The translations under genes were made by a program, and so were the position numbers. Under the pieces are notes generated by a model, which was not told the DNA's origin, searched no databases, and was given only the letters and a program-made list of their open reading frames with translations. Of a DNA stretch of 64,000 bases, positions 47,101 through 52,339 are shown in pieces. The stretch's first letter is position 1. Each line of letters opens with the position of its first letter. Source of the DNA: Microvelia longipes (lineage: Eukaryota > Arthropoda > Insecta > Hemiptera > Veliidae); assembly GCA_018340805.1 (NCBI GenBank), contig JACMZG010001870.1, positions 48,422,057-48,486,056 of the forward strand. Direction: 5' to 3'.

Positions 47101-48614
47101 CAAAACGTGTTAAAATGTGTGCGACCAGCGGCGTTATCGTGATACAAAAGCCAATTTTTGTTCTTCCACGAATCCGGGCGTTTCTGCGGTTTGTTCCGCA
47201 TTAAGATAATTTATATGTATATTGTATTATATTTTTAAAAAAATTGTAGTATAAACCAAATAAAAGATTATTTGAATTTAAATTATCAAGCACTGCTCGA
47301 AACTAATTTTTCAATGGGAATGTGCTAAACCCTTTAAAGATAAACACTAACTGAGCTTTAAACTATAGGCATAGTTTTGTATAACCAACTGGATAATTAT
47401 GCGCATTTCCTTTGAAAATTACTGACAAAATGACAAAATTAGGTTATACAACATAAAGTGGAACCTTAAGCAAGAAATGGGTTGATAAGCACGGAAATAC
47501 GCATTCTAAAGGAAAATCGCCCGACATTCAGACCACCGTGCCAGAATTTTGTCTTTTAAGGGCTCTCAGGGGCAAGTTAAGTTCGCAAGCTGAGCGAATT
47601 CCATTTGACATTTTACATTGATCCAAAGTTATTTTATAGGATCTGAGATTAAGGCTCCCAACTTAACCTTTAGCAGGTCCCACATGATTATTTAAGCGGT
47701 CAATTAAATTTTCAAAATGAAAATATTTTGTAAAAATGAGATCACCTAAACCAATAATACGTTTGATATCTAGTCAGCATATATCGCCTTTAATTCTTTT
47801 AAGTTATGCTAAACCAACCTATCATACATGTATTGCTTGCTACTCAGTATCTGACCTACTTTACATTATCCCATTCAGTCTTTTTCGCCACATTTGTCCC
47901 CTACAATCAGGATATATACTTCTCAACGATTATACAAAACTATATTCATAATTTCAAAGCAGCACTACACAGCATTATTCTCACTCATTCAGTTTATACT
48001 AATTTAATTCCACATTTTCTTTGAGAAATCCGGAAAAATAATATCAAGTTGTGATGCTACTACTCAAGTCATAAAGAATATTAAGCAAAAAAATTTAAGC
48101 AGAAACGTAAGCAAGAAGGTGATAAATTGGCACGTAAGCACGCATTTCGAAGATAATTCGTCAGGCTTGGGGACCTCCGCACCAGCATTATTTTGTAATT
48201 ATTCCCGATTCAAACCTGGCAAACCTGGCTTTGAGTACTTCGAGAGGTCATATTGACCCGATTCAGCGCCTGAAAAAAACAAATAAAACAACACCCCATT
48301 CAAAATTTACAACAGGTTTCTTCACTTTTTGGGCACTTAAAATAGTCGTATTTTAAGCGGATCAGTTTCGTTTGGTTTAGCACTAAATAACATATAAGGC
48401 TTTTTTTCTCGGCAAAACATTTCAACGAAAATATTTTTCAAAGAAATACGCTAAATTACCAATTCAAATATTACAATAGTTACCTATTGCAGCGTATAGC
48501 CTGTATTGTTCGTATTGCTAAATTAGAAAACATCTGAATATCGTTGGTTGGAGCATCTCTCTGTAACCTTATCACTATTTTTCTCCTTTCTCGAGCCAAT
48601 TCTCTTTTATCCAT
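9921..48614 (-). CDS. POLN: DNA polymerase nu-like family-A polymerase, 16 exons, with a giant disordered exon
   Basis: Exons in order: 48614-48484, 45954-41417, 35835-35711, 32711-32547, 31292-31186, 24082-23976, 23712-23559, 21025-20961, 19762-19586, 18385-18252, 17792-17698, 16867-16699, 14655-14498, 14325-14155, 10701-10558, 10033-9921. All have AG acceptors and GT donors, and every phase fits. The last 14 exons give 627 residues: a degenerate exonuclease-like half, then a polymerase. TGRISSNNPNLQ is the template-gripping loop. GADFQQIELR is motif A with the first catalytic Asp. RERTKTLVYAQMYG is the O-helix with RxxxK and YG. QIHDELVW is motif C with the Asp-Glu pair. YAxxYG in the O-helix and the absence of large insertions favour POLN over POLQ/mus308, and no helicase domain is seen upstream. 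The family acts in translesion synthesis and interstrand crosslink repair. Human POLN is about 900 residues; this model is near 2,180. Exon 2 has frame breaks at its repeat arrays. Confidence 0.85.
10086..10273. mobile_element. Fold-back element with about 45-base arms
   Basis: Arms AAAACCTACCGGTGACTATT and AGTAGATCTGTAGTCTACC return inverted at 10225-10270. It lies in the last POLN-like intron. Confidence 0.6.
10350..10445 (+). mobile_element. Penelope-like-element 3' end with a hammerhead-like core
   Basis: GGCACTGATGATGACC, a small stem (GACCG TTAA CGGTT), then GAAAGTCGGC and AATAAAG. Similar strings occur at 15657-15735 and 55690-55745. Penelope-like elements carry such CUGAUGA...GAAA motifs near their ends; the assignment here is by resemblance only. 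Confidence 0.4.
10558..10701 (-). CDS. POLN: POLN-like exon 15 (motif C)
   Basis: Acceptor TTTGTCAG, phase 1 in. Reads GSAADICKEAM and LLLQIHDELVWQVM. HDE holds two of the three catalytic carboxylates. An upstream GT (CAG|GTTAAC) would break the phase; ATAG|GTTAGT restores it and joins VNQVIG to LVKETMEAN. Confidence 0.9.
12026..12190. mobile_element. 165-bp MITE, CGACACACGGCTAAAATC family
   Basis: Termini ATGACACACGATTAAAGTCA and its inverted partner TGATTTTAACCGTATGTCAT, with inner inverted blocks GTTAGTCCTGGATGTTAAAC and AGGCTAACCTTATTGG. The closest relative in the window is 56804-56972. Confidence 0.7.
12264..12545 (-). pseudogene. 3' tail of a CR1/Jockey-group LINE
   Basis: The - strand reads LYNSLPQNIKTLLK, then after a one-base shift KCFKSKCKELLIKKLIYNL to EFLIK and TAA (12395-12397). 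A TTTA-repeat tail ends it at 12264-12283, as in the copy at 1442-2360. Confidence 0.65.
13255..13990 (+). mobile_element. Repeat family with GACGAGCGAAGCGAGTC palindrome, copy 1
   Basis: Begins near TTATGCCATAAGGCTGAGAA. Matches inverted copies at 31440-31930 and 39215-39825 (shared blocks: TAATTGCCRTGAYATAAAGAC, TGGCGGCAATATATGAATTA). No coding frame; class unknown. Confidence 0.55.
14155..14325 (-). CDS. POLN: POLN-like exon 14
   Basis: Acceptor TTTCACAG, donor CAAG|GTATCA, phase 1 to 1. Contains VGGRIRLFPSINSSD and SERQAINFLIQ, the GRRRxLPxI and ERQAxNFxxQG blocks of family A. Confidence 0.95.
14498..14655 (-). CDS. POLN: POLN-like exon 13 (motif B, O-helix)
   Basis: Acceptor CTAACAG, donor TTAG|GTATAA, phase 2 to 1. 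RERTKTLVYAQMYGAS fits RxxxKxxx(F/Y)xxxYG. Tyr replaces the usual bacterial Phe, and Ala follows it as in POLN. Confidence 0.95.
14757..15410 (+). repeat. Direct duplication, two units of about 350 bp
   Basis: 14757-15106 and 15107-15410 share GTGTATGTCAAACGATAGCT through GATTGCTTATTTAAACT. Both keep a short open frame (CRNFVVWVPNCFVCSV, then SYRRKTQIGNLITILARRLP). That is suggestive of a decayed element, but nothing I recognise. Confidence 0.7.
15431..15712. mobile_element. 282-bp fold-back with arms of about 120 bases
   Basis: AATAACTAAGCTTTCGACTA at the left returns inverted at the right end, with the whole arm nearly perfect and a centre near 15565. Each arm carries CTGATGATGACTAATTTTTA then GAAAGC, the hammerhead-like motif seen at 10350. 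Confidence 0.8.
16162..16658 (+). pseudogene. 5'-truncated LINE, RNase H/zinc-knuckle C-terminus, 13-bp target duplication
   Basis: Bracketed by TAACATACAAGAT (16149-16161 and 16659-16671), the hallmark of target-primed insertion. The frame 16213-16566 reads SLRYLMSILTGHCWLQRHLH, then EPMCPKCEVGEEMTDHFLGS, the C-terminus of RNase H-bearing LINEs. Tail TTTACTACTATACTATAC. It lies in the POLN-like intron between exons 12 and 13, opposite to the gene. Same family as 40798-41270. Confidence 0.85.
16699..16867 (-). CDS. POLN: POLN-like exon 12 (motif A)
   Basis: Acceptor GATTGCAG, donor GAG|GTAAGA, phase 1 to 2. Contains VLVGADFQQIELRLLAHLAK (motif A with the metal-binding Asp) and SQDVFTTLT. Confidence 0.95.
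17097..17164. repeat. (TA)n microsatellite
   Basis: About 34 uninterrupted TA dinucleotides. Confidence 0.95.
17698..17792 (-). CDS. POLN: POLN-like exon 11 (TGR-SS loop)
   Basis: Acceptor TTGGCAG, donor GATG|GTAAGTA, phase 2 to 1. Reads EQCSTATGRISSNNPNLQAF, the strongly conserved primer-template contact loop of family-A polymerases. Confidence 0.95.
18252..18385 (-). CDS. POLN: POLN-like exon 10
   Basis: Acceptor CTGTTTAG, donor ATG|GTATCT, phase 0 to 2. Reads YHPLPGIILQYRHCQKIKST and YIDGIMQYI, the conserved H-PLPxxIxxYRxxxKxxSTYxD block. The final TG joins G of the next exon to give Trp. Confidence 0.9.
19586..19762 (-). CDS. POLN: POLN-like exon 9 (thumb)
   Basis: Acceptor TTTTCAG, donor GCG|GTAAAT, 59 codons in phase 0. 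Reads AGRSIRLSSPADLRNVLYDE and then LTHAAKHKSTD, matching the family F/I-x-L-x-SPxQLxxVLFxEL block and the K-x-x-S-T step. Confidence 0.9.
19986..20644. mobile_element. Cluster of nested fold-back copies, family of 3967-4258
   Basis: At least four partial copies of arms with ATAGACCAAGAGCCCAGG and CCGACTCGTATCGGATGG in both orientations, arranged as one fold-back inserted in or joined to another. In a POLN-like intron. Confidence 0.65.
20786..20915. repeat. Palindromic fragment of the TTTATACC-GGTATA family
   Basis: CTTATTTATACGGAAGGTAT at the left and ATACCTGCGGTATAAATGAA at the right make a hairpin. Same terminus as the repeats at 27110, 34800 and 40145. It ends 45 bases from POLN-like exon 8. 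Confidence 0.5.
20961..21025 (-). CDS. POLN: POLN-like exon 8
   Basis: Short exon of 21 codons, VMESSHLEVDRNTLNEFGK, the family MExxGxxVD helix. Acceptor GTCACAG, donor AAC|GTAAGT, phase 1 to 0. Confidence 0.85.
21050..22000 (-). mobile_element. Inner part of the 27110-type repeat, reversed
   Basis: Blocks such as TTCAATGCTGCTTAATTTTT and GATATACTTGTCGTATTG match the reverse of 27600-27700 and 40640-40720; a second copy starts at about 21820. Confidence 0.5.
22370..23110. repeat. Unclassified repeats with a (GAGT)n tract
   Basis: A hairpin AGGGTCCATTTCGGTGGACC lies near 22419, and a GAGT run at 22793-22818 is followed by GTCGAAAATTGTCATTTTCG. No coding frame seen. Confidence 0.4.
23559..23712 (-). 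CDS. POLN: POLN-like exon 7
   Basis: Acceptor GTTTACAG, donor CAG|GTAAAT, phase 0 to 1, 51 codons. Contains LYCQLMNQQHQVMSTLQR and LYEVFINIEIKITSIL, the helix ending in the conserved E-I/M-x(3)-P/T-x-L segment before the thumb. Confidence 0.9.
23790..23940. repeat. 25-bp minisatellite filling a short POLN-like intron
   Basis: About five copies of GTCGATAAAGACATAGACAA plus TGAAT in the 263-bp intron between exons 6 and 7. Confidence 0.85.
23976..24082 (-). CDS. POLN: POLN-like exon 6
   Basis: Acceptor TTTCAG, donor AAG|GTATCT, phase 1 to 0. Reads VCYMWDLLDPIVASWLLNPD and on to LLNIK. The D-P-x-V-A-x-W-L-L motif is typical of family-A polymerases of the POLN/POLQ type. Confidence 0.9.
24204..25230. 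mobile_element. About 1-kb DNA element with 40-bp TIRs
   Basis: GGTCGACTACACTAGACGTT at the left returns as AACGTCTAGTGTCGAC at the right, with GAGCCATTTGGTTAA continuing inward in both arms. The interior is AT-rich, and an open frame at 24420-24677 resembles nothing known. Confidence 0.7.
25375..25640. repeat. 23-bp minisatellite, about 11 copies
   Basis: Unit TGACTGTACTCGGTACTAAA plus ATA. Confidence 0.9.
25657..26174. mobile_element. 518-bp TIR element with GC-rich ends
   Basis: Termini GGGTGCATTCGCGACGCTCG with about 32 matching bases at the other end, flanked by TA on both sides. Ends are much more GC-rich than the surroundings. The overlapping short frames at 25659 and 25703 are not family members I know. 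Confidence 0.7.
26200..27001 (-). pseudogene. 5'-truncated LINE: RNase H end plus C-terminal tail
   Basis: The - strand frame from 27001 to 26443 opens with SHVGIKGNDKADLLAKSA, the last RNase H motif with its catalytic Asp, then ARLRIGHTRMTHGYL and a C-x2-C-x(7)-H-x(4)-C knuckle, typical of Jockey/I-group LINEs. Its 3' UTR (26200-26440) ends in three copies of a 14-base unit. It differs from the LINE at 16162. 3' UTR fragments of the same family fill 36.7-38.7 kb. Confidence 0.8.
27110..27890 (+). mobile_element. About 780-bp non-autonomous element, best copy of its family
   Basis: Left end CTTTTCCTCATTTATACCGT; near the right end ATGAGGAAAAG, an 11-base inverted match, then GAGGTACCCC and GCCCGATTTTTT-like sequence. 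The right third has repeated GAGGACGAGCGGAGCGAG blocks. Related sequences: 20786, 21050, 28000-28260, 34800, 40145, 52340, 55990. Confidence 0.6.
28659..28838 (+). repeat. 5' LTR
   Basis: 180 bp, TG...CA ends, same sequence as 30737-30916 by eye. Confidence 0.9.
28839..28856 (+). promoter_or_regulatory. Primer binding site, tRNA-Phe
   Basis: TGGTGCCGAAACCCGGGA directly abuts the LTR and is complementary to the 3' end of animal tRNA-Phe (...TCCCGGGTTTCGGCA plus CCA), over 18 bases. Confidence 0.85.
28935..30767 (+). CDS. Fused Gag-protease-pol remnant of the LTR element
   Basis: The true ATG is at 28935; nine bases upstream the frame has only GTG. About 610 residues. The first 200 are a Gag-like helical region. 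Two zinc knuckles follow near residues 203-236: C-x2-C-x3-H-x4-C and C-x2-C-x4-H-x4-C. An aspartic protease has FKLDTGAEVNTIS. The reverse-transcriptase start is PPRRIPYSIRDAVKKEL with RICIDPSALN. Then the frame jumps, about residue 480, to a Pro/Asp-rich tail with TRSGRQVKPPRRL, the usual end of gypsy-type integrase proteins. The catalytic reverse transcriptase, RNase H and integrase core are absent. The last codons and the stop lie in the 3' LTR. Such a copy could move only with enzymes from a complete relative. Confidence 0.85.
   Translation: MSSSHLRSPSHLQLIKGEDSALIWKRWKQSWEWYATAIKLKDEDEEIQIATFMTTIGPDGIAIYDGFTFLPVEKGKLNTIIAKFNDHFVPKTNIMYERYIFNKLQQEEGQTFEEFHAQVQCKAKSCNYGILVHELMRDKIVHGIRTANIRERLLTEDDLTYDKAVNICRTMELAKTQLNEMEGLPKVESIRNNEHKIKNCSWCGTSHKPRRCPAYGKKCEKCGIKNHFSSMCQSENRVKTKNTRKKNISVLRESENSSDEENGVFFISSLKNIDEFKSTNWVESLQLPLNQAVTFKLDTGAEVNTISKTIAGKSKLKIAKTSIKLESYSKHRIDVYGETQAQVISRKGKALLKFLVLNTDDYHPVLSAESCVKLGFISRIDMVTTPTEKDTYQNIGCLKGFKYEIDLVDNPQLPIIPPRRIPYSIRDAVKKELDRMADNKIIAPIDEPTPVVSPMVVVRQKGKIRICIDPSALNRNLKRKPSPNKQHPPSGQEDNQVKTQDSNLPNPPPEVDSKAVLNPIHENGDSQDPFLNIDYGDTPPTGWIFKEDEGKDNTVMGTPKTTKPPSQEGPGVTTKTTRSGRQVKPPRRLILQSQAYLEKEDVTYANQLYT
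30737..30916 (+). repeat. 3' LTR
   Basis: 180 bp, preceded by a purine-rich tract (GAGAAGGAAGA) that is the likely polypurine primer. Confidence 0.9.
31186..31292 (-). CDS. POLN: POLN-like exon 5
   Basis: Acceptor TTACCAG, donor GAG|GTAAAC, phase 2 to 1. Reads KFFEFLLGLNCKKVCCD and on to VFKFYEKR, matching the family segment FF-FLL-(x)n-VxxDxxxxL of the inactive exonuclease domain. A SINE insertion ends 61 bases downstream of its donor. Confidence 0.85.
31440..31930 (-). mobile_element. Repeat family of 13255-13990, inverted copy 2
   Basis: Shares GCCGCCATTACTGTAATGTA and the GACTCGCTTCGCTCGTCGG palindrome, ending ...GCCTTATGGCATAAATAACT. Confidence 0.6.
31931..32546. other. POLN-like intron between exons 4 and 5, repeat remnants
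   Basis: AT-rich; 32200-32460 resembles the reverse of 12960-13110 and 52700-52760 (GTGCGAGAGACACCTAGG-type block). No exon-like frame. Confidence 0.5.
32547..32711 (-). CDS. POLN: POLN-like exon 4
   Basis: Acceptor GGTTTGCAG, donor GAA|GTAAGT, phase 2 to 2, 54 codons (EGFSQLNKVLEQN to SAALSVE). Belongs to the exonuclease-like half. Its acceptor and first bases are the seed of the 53-bp array immediately upstream (32712-34770). Confidence 0.85.
32712..34770 (-). repeat. 53-bp array of about 38 copies of the POLN exon-4 splice acceptor
   Basis: On the - strand each unit reads TTTTAACACCTGTTGGTTTG, then CAG, then GGAAGGTTTCAGTCATTCC. The real junction is GGTTTGCAG|GGAAGGATTTAGTCAG at 32711, so every unit carries the acceptor and about 16 bases of exon. 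Many units have single-base losses. The array ends exactly at the exon. Confidence 0.9.
34800..35670 (+). mobile_element. 27110-type element, interrupted by a MITE
   Basis: Left end TTTTTCCTTATTTCTACCGT; right end TTCCGAGGTATCCTGCGCCC. The MITE at 35184-35475 lies inside. Confidence 0.5.
35184..35475. mobile_element. MITE of the CGACACACGGCTAAAATC family
   Basis: Starts ACACGGCTAAAGTCAGTTGA and ends with its inverse. The interior matches the flanks of 5388-6293 in reverse. Confidence 0.7.
35711..35835 (-). CDS. POLN: POLN-like exon 3
   Basis: Acceptor TTTGTAG, donor AA|GTGAGTA, 41 codons plus 2 (TKLTESIKKWRGTVLNRTN to SFTITY). It starts the conserved polymerase module. Phase 0 from the giant exon fits. 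A partial second copy of its 5' end lies at 36567-36603. Confidence 0.85.
35866..36436. mobile_element. 571-bp hAT-like non-autonomous element
   Basis: Flanked by an 8-base duplication GTTAATGC (35858-35865 and 36437-36444). Termini TAAAGTGATGTAGAAATTCA and a matching inverse, with a G-rich block followed by CAGTGGTCTAACTCC in both arms. Eight-base duplications are the hAT hallmark. It starts 30 bases from POLN-like exon 3. Confidence 0.75.
36567..36720 (-). pseudogene. Duplicated start of POLN-like exon 3
   Basis: 36577-36626 repeats 35815-35865: the same acceptor TTTGTAG and ACAAAGTTAACAGAATCGAT, reading TKLTESI, then WRGK, then a stop. The following 100 bases repeat 36440-36540. It is a local tandem duplication older than the 571-bp insertion, since only one copy is interrupted. 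Confidence 0.7.
36740..38660. mobile_element. Fragments of the 26200-type LINE 3' end
   Basis: Blocks with ACAAAGTGACCCCATCGAAA, GTCAAAAACCAACTGCACAT and AGGTAAGTTTGCTCCTATTT recur in both orientations at 36740-36900, 37150-37330, 37550-37610, 37780-37880, 38340-38580 and 38600-38660. At 38350-38660 they face each other. Confidence 0.6.
38661..39214. other. AT-rich stretch without a recognised feature
   Basis: Homopolymer-rich; a run of G at 38877-38888. No frame or repeat identified. Confidence 0.4.
39215..39825 (-). mobile_element. Repeat family of 13255-13990, inverted copy 3
   Basis: Shares the gene-poor TAGTACTTTTCACCTCCGAG, GCCGCCATTACTGTAATGTA and the CTCGCTTCGCTCGTCGG blocks. Confidence 0.6.
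39829..40035 (+). repeat. 21-bp CT-rich minisatellite, about 10 copies
   Basis: Unit GTTCTTCCCTACCTCCCTTT plus T. It reads FFPTSLL in one frame only because 21 is a multiple of 3. Confidence 0.9.
40145..41400 (+). mobile_element. 27110-type element split by a LINE
   Basis: Left part 40145-40797 and right part 41271-41400 align to 27110-27890. The break falls between GGCATG and CTGCAATATAAATTTGGCG, which are contiguous in the intact copy. Confidence 0.65.
40798..41270 (-). pseudogene. 5'-truncated LINE, same family as 16162-16658
   Basis: The - strand reads SLSMMVGILTGHYHLI, then after a shift SICPKCLEEEDSAFHYLGEC, ending in a TAC-repeat tail. CATG flanks both sides. Its 3' end resembles that of the SINE at 28270-31112. 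Confidence 0.75.
41417..45954 (-). CDS. POLN: POLN-like exon 2, giant low-complexity exon with four repeat arrays
   Basis: Acceptor TTTTCTAG at 45955-45956, donor GAG|GTAAGG. It begins FEDEENRPYFTNNFY and ends KKMKFFAPIKSMTE. Composition is Asn, Asp, Lys, Ser and Gln-rich without recognisable domains, so it is probably disordered. Four coding tandem arrays are present: 18-residue units near 45.4-45.7 kb, 11-residue units (LQRASNNSDIL-like) near 44.0-44.5 kb, 10-residue units (TKNDDMNIDD) near 43.43-43.53 kb, and roughly 40-residue units near 41.9-42.36 kb. The length, 4,538, does not give one open frame. Clean frames between arrays (45954-45735, 45350-44480, 43985-43530, 43320-42360, 41893-41417) are linked only by shifts in or next to the arrays, which suggests assembly indels. 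PNRITNYFKKV resembles a PCNA-binding PIP-like motif without the leading Gln. Confidence 0.75.
41893..42365 (-). repeat. Coding array in POLN-like exon 2, about 125-bp units, 4 copies
   Basis: Translated unit contains NNEDGLRSQDKMVINNKKQE and NIVKTNLSTKDIMEM. Frame slips between copies. Confidence 0.75.
43430..43530 (-). repeat. Coding array, 30-bp units (10 residues), 3 copies
   Basis: Reads TKNDDMNIDD repeated; in frame. Confidence 0.85.
43990..44480 (-). repeat. Coding array, 33-bp units (11 residues) in a larger period
   Basis: LQRASNNSDIL-like units alternate with LPKISLDGYENG. Several units have lost bases, which breaks the frame. Confidence 0.8.
45360..45735 (-). repeat. Coding array, 54-bp units (18 residues), about 7 copies
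   Basis: Consensus NLHENDSTHQNYQNLVTG. The first copy (NLHKNDVTLQNKNL) is in frame with the exon start; later copies carry indels. Confidence 0.8.
46148..46230 (+). mobile_element. Single mariner-type terminus
   Basis: TTACGAGGTGTGTTCAAAAA followed by GTATCGTGAATAT resembles mariner terminal repeats. No transposase or second end seen. Confidence 0.5.
46241..46580. mobile_element. GCACGGAAACACGC family, first cluster
   Basis: Ends ...AGCACGGAAACACGC...GACC-ACCGCGCCGGAATT. Related copies at 9510-9750, 47370-47550, 48090-48195 and 49318-49660. Non-coding. Confidence 0.5.
46730..47075. mobile_element. Fold-back element with AGCACCCC ends
   Basis: CCAAACAACTTCTTTTGACC at 46778 returns inverted at about 47015, and the ends GGGTTAGCACCCCCAAAA pair with GGGCAGCACCCCTAAAA in part. 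Confidence 0.6.
48484..48614 (-). CDS. POLN: POLN-like exon 1 (start codon)
   Basis: Encodes 43 codons plus AG: MDKRELARERRKIVIRLQ and onward to QAIRCN. I chose this ATG because it sits in GCCATGG, a strong initiation context, and an in-frame TGA lies about 70 bases upstream. An acceptor-like TTATTTCCAG 9 bases upstream of the ATG suggests a 5' UTR exon further up. The donor is AG|GTAACT. It joins exon 2 as AG+T (Ser), giving RCNSFEDEENRPY. The function of this N-terminus is not recognised. Confidence 0.7.
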
Positions 48615-48824
48615 GGCTGTTATCTGGAAATAACCATGAAATACCGGATGGAACGTTTTAGATGCACCAACATTAAATCCTCACAAATAAGGGGAATGTA
48701 TGGCCCAGGCACGGATCCAAAGGGGGGATCCTCCCCCTAGGATCCTCAAGAAAGGATAAAAAAAAGGAAGAAATAGAGAAGAAAAAAAATATAAAAGTAG
48801 TGTATTACATAATATTTAGTTAGT

Positions 48825-49318
48825 AGTAATATGGTGGGGGGGGGGTAGTAATACCAGGCATTAGGCACGTAGTTGGGCCTTTTTGCTGCTTCCCTAAGAT
48901 AGTGTTCTATTCCTTTTATTTCAAGTGTAGGTATATTTCATCTAATCTAGACAGAAGAGCGTGAATTTATATGGTTCTCTCATGCTTTTTTCAAGCAATC
49001 ATACATATTTTCACTGACTCTTATAGCCTAGTGAAAACTAGAACAACACGTACCTCGCTGTTAAAACCAAACCTCCATACACTTTAAACTACAAGGCAGA
49101 CACTATAGTATTATAATGAATCTACAATGAGGGTCCTAATTTTCCCTATACCAGTTTCATTTAGGGTAAGGATCTTTAAAGAGTACCTGACAACGCAGGC
49201 TCGAGACACCGCTTTATGTCCTTCTGAAGGACGTGGTACGCGAATTGTTATCCCTTCATAAAAATCCCAGAGGCCCGTGTGGGATTGAACCCATGACTAA
49301 ATAAACTCGGAAGTTTAA
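48825..49318 (-). mobile_element. SINE copy 2, lacking the LTR insertion
   Basis: Aligns to 28270-28658 plus 30922-31060. It reads straight across the LTR insertion point (GAGTACCTGACAACG-CAGGCTCG). The 5' end with the A box is missing where the 49318-49660 repeat begins. Confidence 0.8.
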
Positions 49319-49659
49319 AGTACAACTTACGGATAATTATGCGCATTTCCTTTGGAAATACAGACAAGATAGTTACGAGCAGTGCTTGACATTGAGTAAC
49401 TGCTTAGGTTTCTAAGCATGAACCGGAACCACGTAATGGCATGGTTCATGCATAAGCAAGAAATGGGTTGTTAAGCACGGAAACACGCATTCTAAATACA
49501 AACTCCGACAGCGAACACCGCGCCGAATTATTTATTTAGTAGTTGTAAACTTTTTATGTAGAAATCTATACAAATTATCATTCCAACCAAGATTGTTGTT
49601 AAGTAGGAAACACGCATCCAAGGAAATTCGCCCGACATGCGGACTACACGCTAGAATTT

Positions 49660-49925
49660 TAATACGCTAGATATTTTTTGGTATTACTATAGTTCTATAT
49701 ATAACTTAATTCCTTATATATATATTAATATATTTATATATATTATTATATATATATATTATTATTATTTTATAATAATAATTTATTATATATATTATAT
49801 TATAATATATTATATATTATTCATTATTATTATTATTTAATATATTTTATTATTATTATTATTATCTCCCATAATAATAATTTTTATATATTATTTATAT
49901 ATATACGTGTATTATTTTTATTTTT
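49660..49925. repeat. AT-only simple repeat region
   Basis: Irregular TATA/TTAT runs. Confidence 0.9.
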
Positions 49926-50364
49926 AATCAAAGTTTGTACCTATGTCTCATGATACCAAAAAATTGTAGTACCATCATATTTTTAATAATTGTTTCTTTT
50001 TATAAATGTTTGCCTTATTCTGTATTTTATATTATTTGCAATTGGACTTTGGCGTTTTTATAAATAAAAAAAATAATGCTGGAACTTGCCTTCAAGAGAA
50101 AGATAAGAGATATATCTATCTGGCTCTTCCATCACCAGCCAGGCAGAGGCTGTCAGGTGACCGACTCCGATTTTCTGAAATTTTATATGTTGTACCCCCA
50201 TAGGTAGGAAAGTTTCAAAGTAATTTTTTTTTTTAATTGAAATTGTGACTTTTAGGGGGGTTCAAGTTCAAAAAATTTCAAATTTTGAGCAATTTGGTAA
50301 AAAGTTATATTTACATTTTATAGCATAGCTTCTATAATATTTGTGGTAAGAAGGTGATCTTGGT

Positions 50365-50872
50365 CTCATTTAGTACGTTCACACACACTCTAGATCGCGG
50401 ATCGTATAGAATACGTATGCAATACGTCAACTAACTTCACGGTTCTTGCAGCGTATTTGTTTAGTCGATTCGAGTGATAATCCGCAAACATGGCGTCTTG
50501 TATAGTGAACTTCACTTTTGTTATAAGGAAGTTAAACTAAAAATATATTTATTTTATTGTGATTTTTTTTGCATAATAATAAAGTTACACTAAAAAAAAT
50601 ATTTCCAAAAGTTATTTGATCAAAAACGTTATATAGAAGTGAAATAAAGTGAATAAAAGTTCGACGAGAAGGTTATTCGTTAAATACGATCGTCTCTAAA
50701 GGTTACACACAAAAGACAGCGTATCGGGGATCCATTTAGATTTCCATATCCCTAGTTCTAGCGTATGCGATCGGATCCCTCCGCATGGTTCATACAGCTT
50801 AATATTAGTAGCGTGGAGATTCGTATCCCATCGATACGCGGATCTAAAGTGTGTGTGAACGTACTAATTGTA
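50365..50872. mobile_element. About 500-bp TIR element
   Basis: TAGTACGTTCACACACACTC at the left and its inverse GTGTGTGTGAACGTACTA at the right, flanked by ATT on both sides. The ends are followed by TAGATCGCGGATCGTAT-like sequence in both arms. Confidence 0.65.
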
Positions 50873-51198
50873 AAGGTGAAGAGTTCCTTTACAAATGCAA
50901 TGCTGCAAAAATGTTGCACCAAATTCTGGAGAGACTGTTCTGAACAAAATAACTAAAAGTTTCTTAATTTTTAAAATGTTATATTAAAATTTGGCTATAT
51001 AATAAGCGGTAGAAGTTTAAACTACTGGTATTTTAAGAGTCTCCAAAGTAGTTTATGCTCATTGTGTTTCGAATTTTCTGATGCATTATAGCTAAGGGCG
51101 AGCTGAGAAAACTCAGTTTTTCGGTCAAAAATCCCTATTTTTGACCTCAATTTACTCCAAAACTCCACCCTCAATCTTCATGAAATTTGGCTGATTTT

Positions 51199-51961
51199 TA
51201 GTCATCAGGGGGGTTACTTAAATGAGGAAAGTTTTGGATTCGATTATCGCAAGCTACTGAAATAGCGCTGGCGGACCAGTGCGGACAACTTATGAACTAA
51301 CCCCAATAGCTTTCCAAGATGACTGACTATATTTTTGTATTTAAATTTATGAATACCATGACAATCTTGTTATGACAGCTACATTTATTATTATTATAAA
51401 TGATGTTTTCTGTATGTATTTTTCACAAAAACGGTTCGCCGTTGCATGTCTGTAATTCCAAAATTCAGAAAAAAAAGTAAATAGAAACCTTTTTAAAACT
51501 TCCAGAGAACGCTAATGATGGCAGATAAGATATTTCATTTAATTAATTTATGATTTAGTCGATTTTATCAGGTAATTACATTTAATCACATGTGCGCATC
51601 TCGCCGATGTAATTAAAATACACGCTGCATTAAATGCCAAAATCTATCTTTTATCACGTGTATAACTTTAGCCACTATTTCATTATTACCTGATTGAATC
51701 AATTAAATAATAATTACTTAATGAAAAACTTAAAAATAATCAGAAGCGTTCTGTGTAGATTGTTTAAGGGTAGGTTAGTTAGAAGTATAACTATACAAAA
51801 GTATAAAAATTAAATTTCAAACTGACTGTGGGCATAAAGCGGGAAATTAAGACGCCCACTCAATTGAAAGGTAGGTCCGCCGCAGCGTAGCGTCGCGGAA
51901 TCCAATTTTCCCACCATTGAGTCGACAGTCTTACTGTTTAAGTATCTATAGTCTCTGGTCC
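51199..51961 (-). mobile_element. Copy 2 of the 4616-5387 element
   Basis: Reverse complement of 4616-5387 with scattered differences, so clearly older than one another's split or independent insertions. Confidence 0.65.
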
Positions 51962-52339
51962 ATACCGTTTAGTTTTAGGAACATAAAAAATATTTTTAAA
52001 CATATTTGTGTGAAAGTCAAAAATAGCGCTTGGTGGTCTTTGGTGCACCTGAGAAAATACAGAGTATTTTCTGATTTTTTTTGTTTAATCTTGTAGAGGG
52101 TCATTTATATATTTTATAAGGACCAGATGGATAGATTAAACTAACTTTAGCATTTATATCTTTTTTTTGCCACATTTTGCGCTACTAAAACCCGCTAGTT
52201 TCTTTCCAGCTTACAAGATATGTATAGACCCACCTATAAAAAATTGGATAAAGAGTGTATTATGAAGAAGAAATAATTATTCATGAATAAATATTTTGAA
52301 ATAATAGAAAACGTATAAATCAAATATTATTTCTGAGGA

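Larger units (their letters stand above)
45957..48483. other. POLN-like intron 1, repeat-filled
   Basis: Contains a mariner-type terminus (46148-46230), a fold-back (46730-47075) and copies of the GCACGGAAACACGC family. No further exon seen. Confidence 0.5.

Noticed and set aside
47736..48024. Two overlapping 70-codon frames
   Set aside because: No motif, and they lie between copies of a non-coding repeat family.
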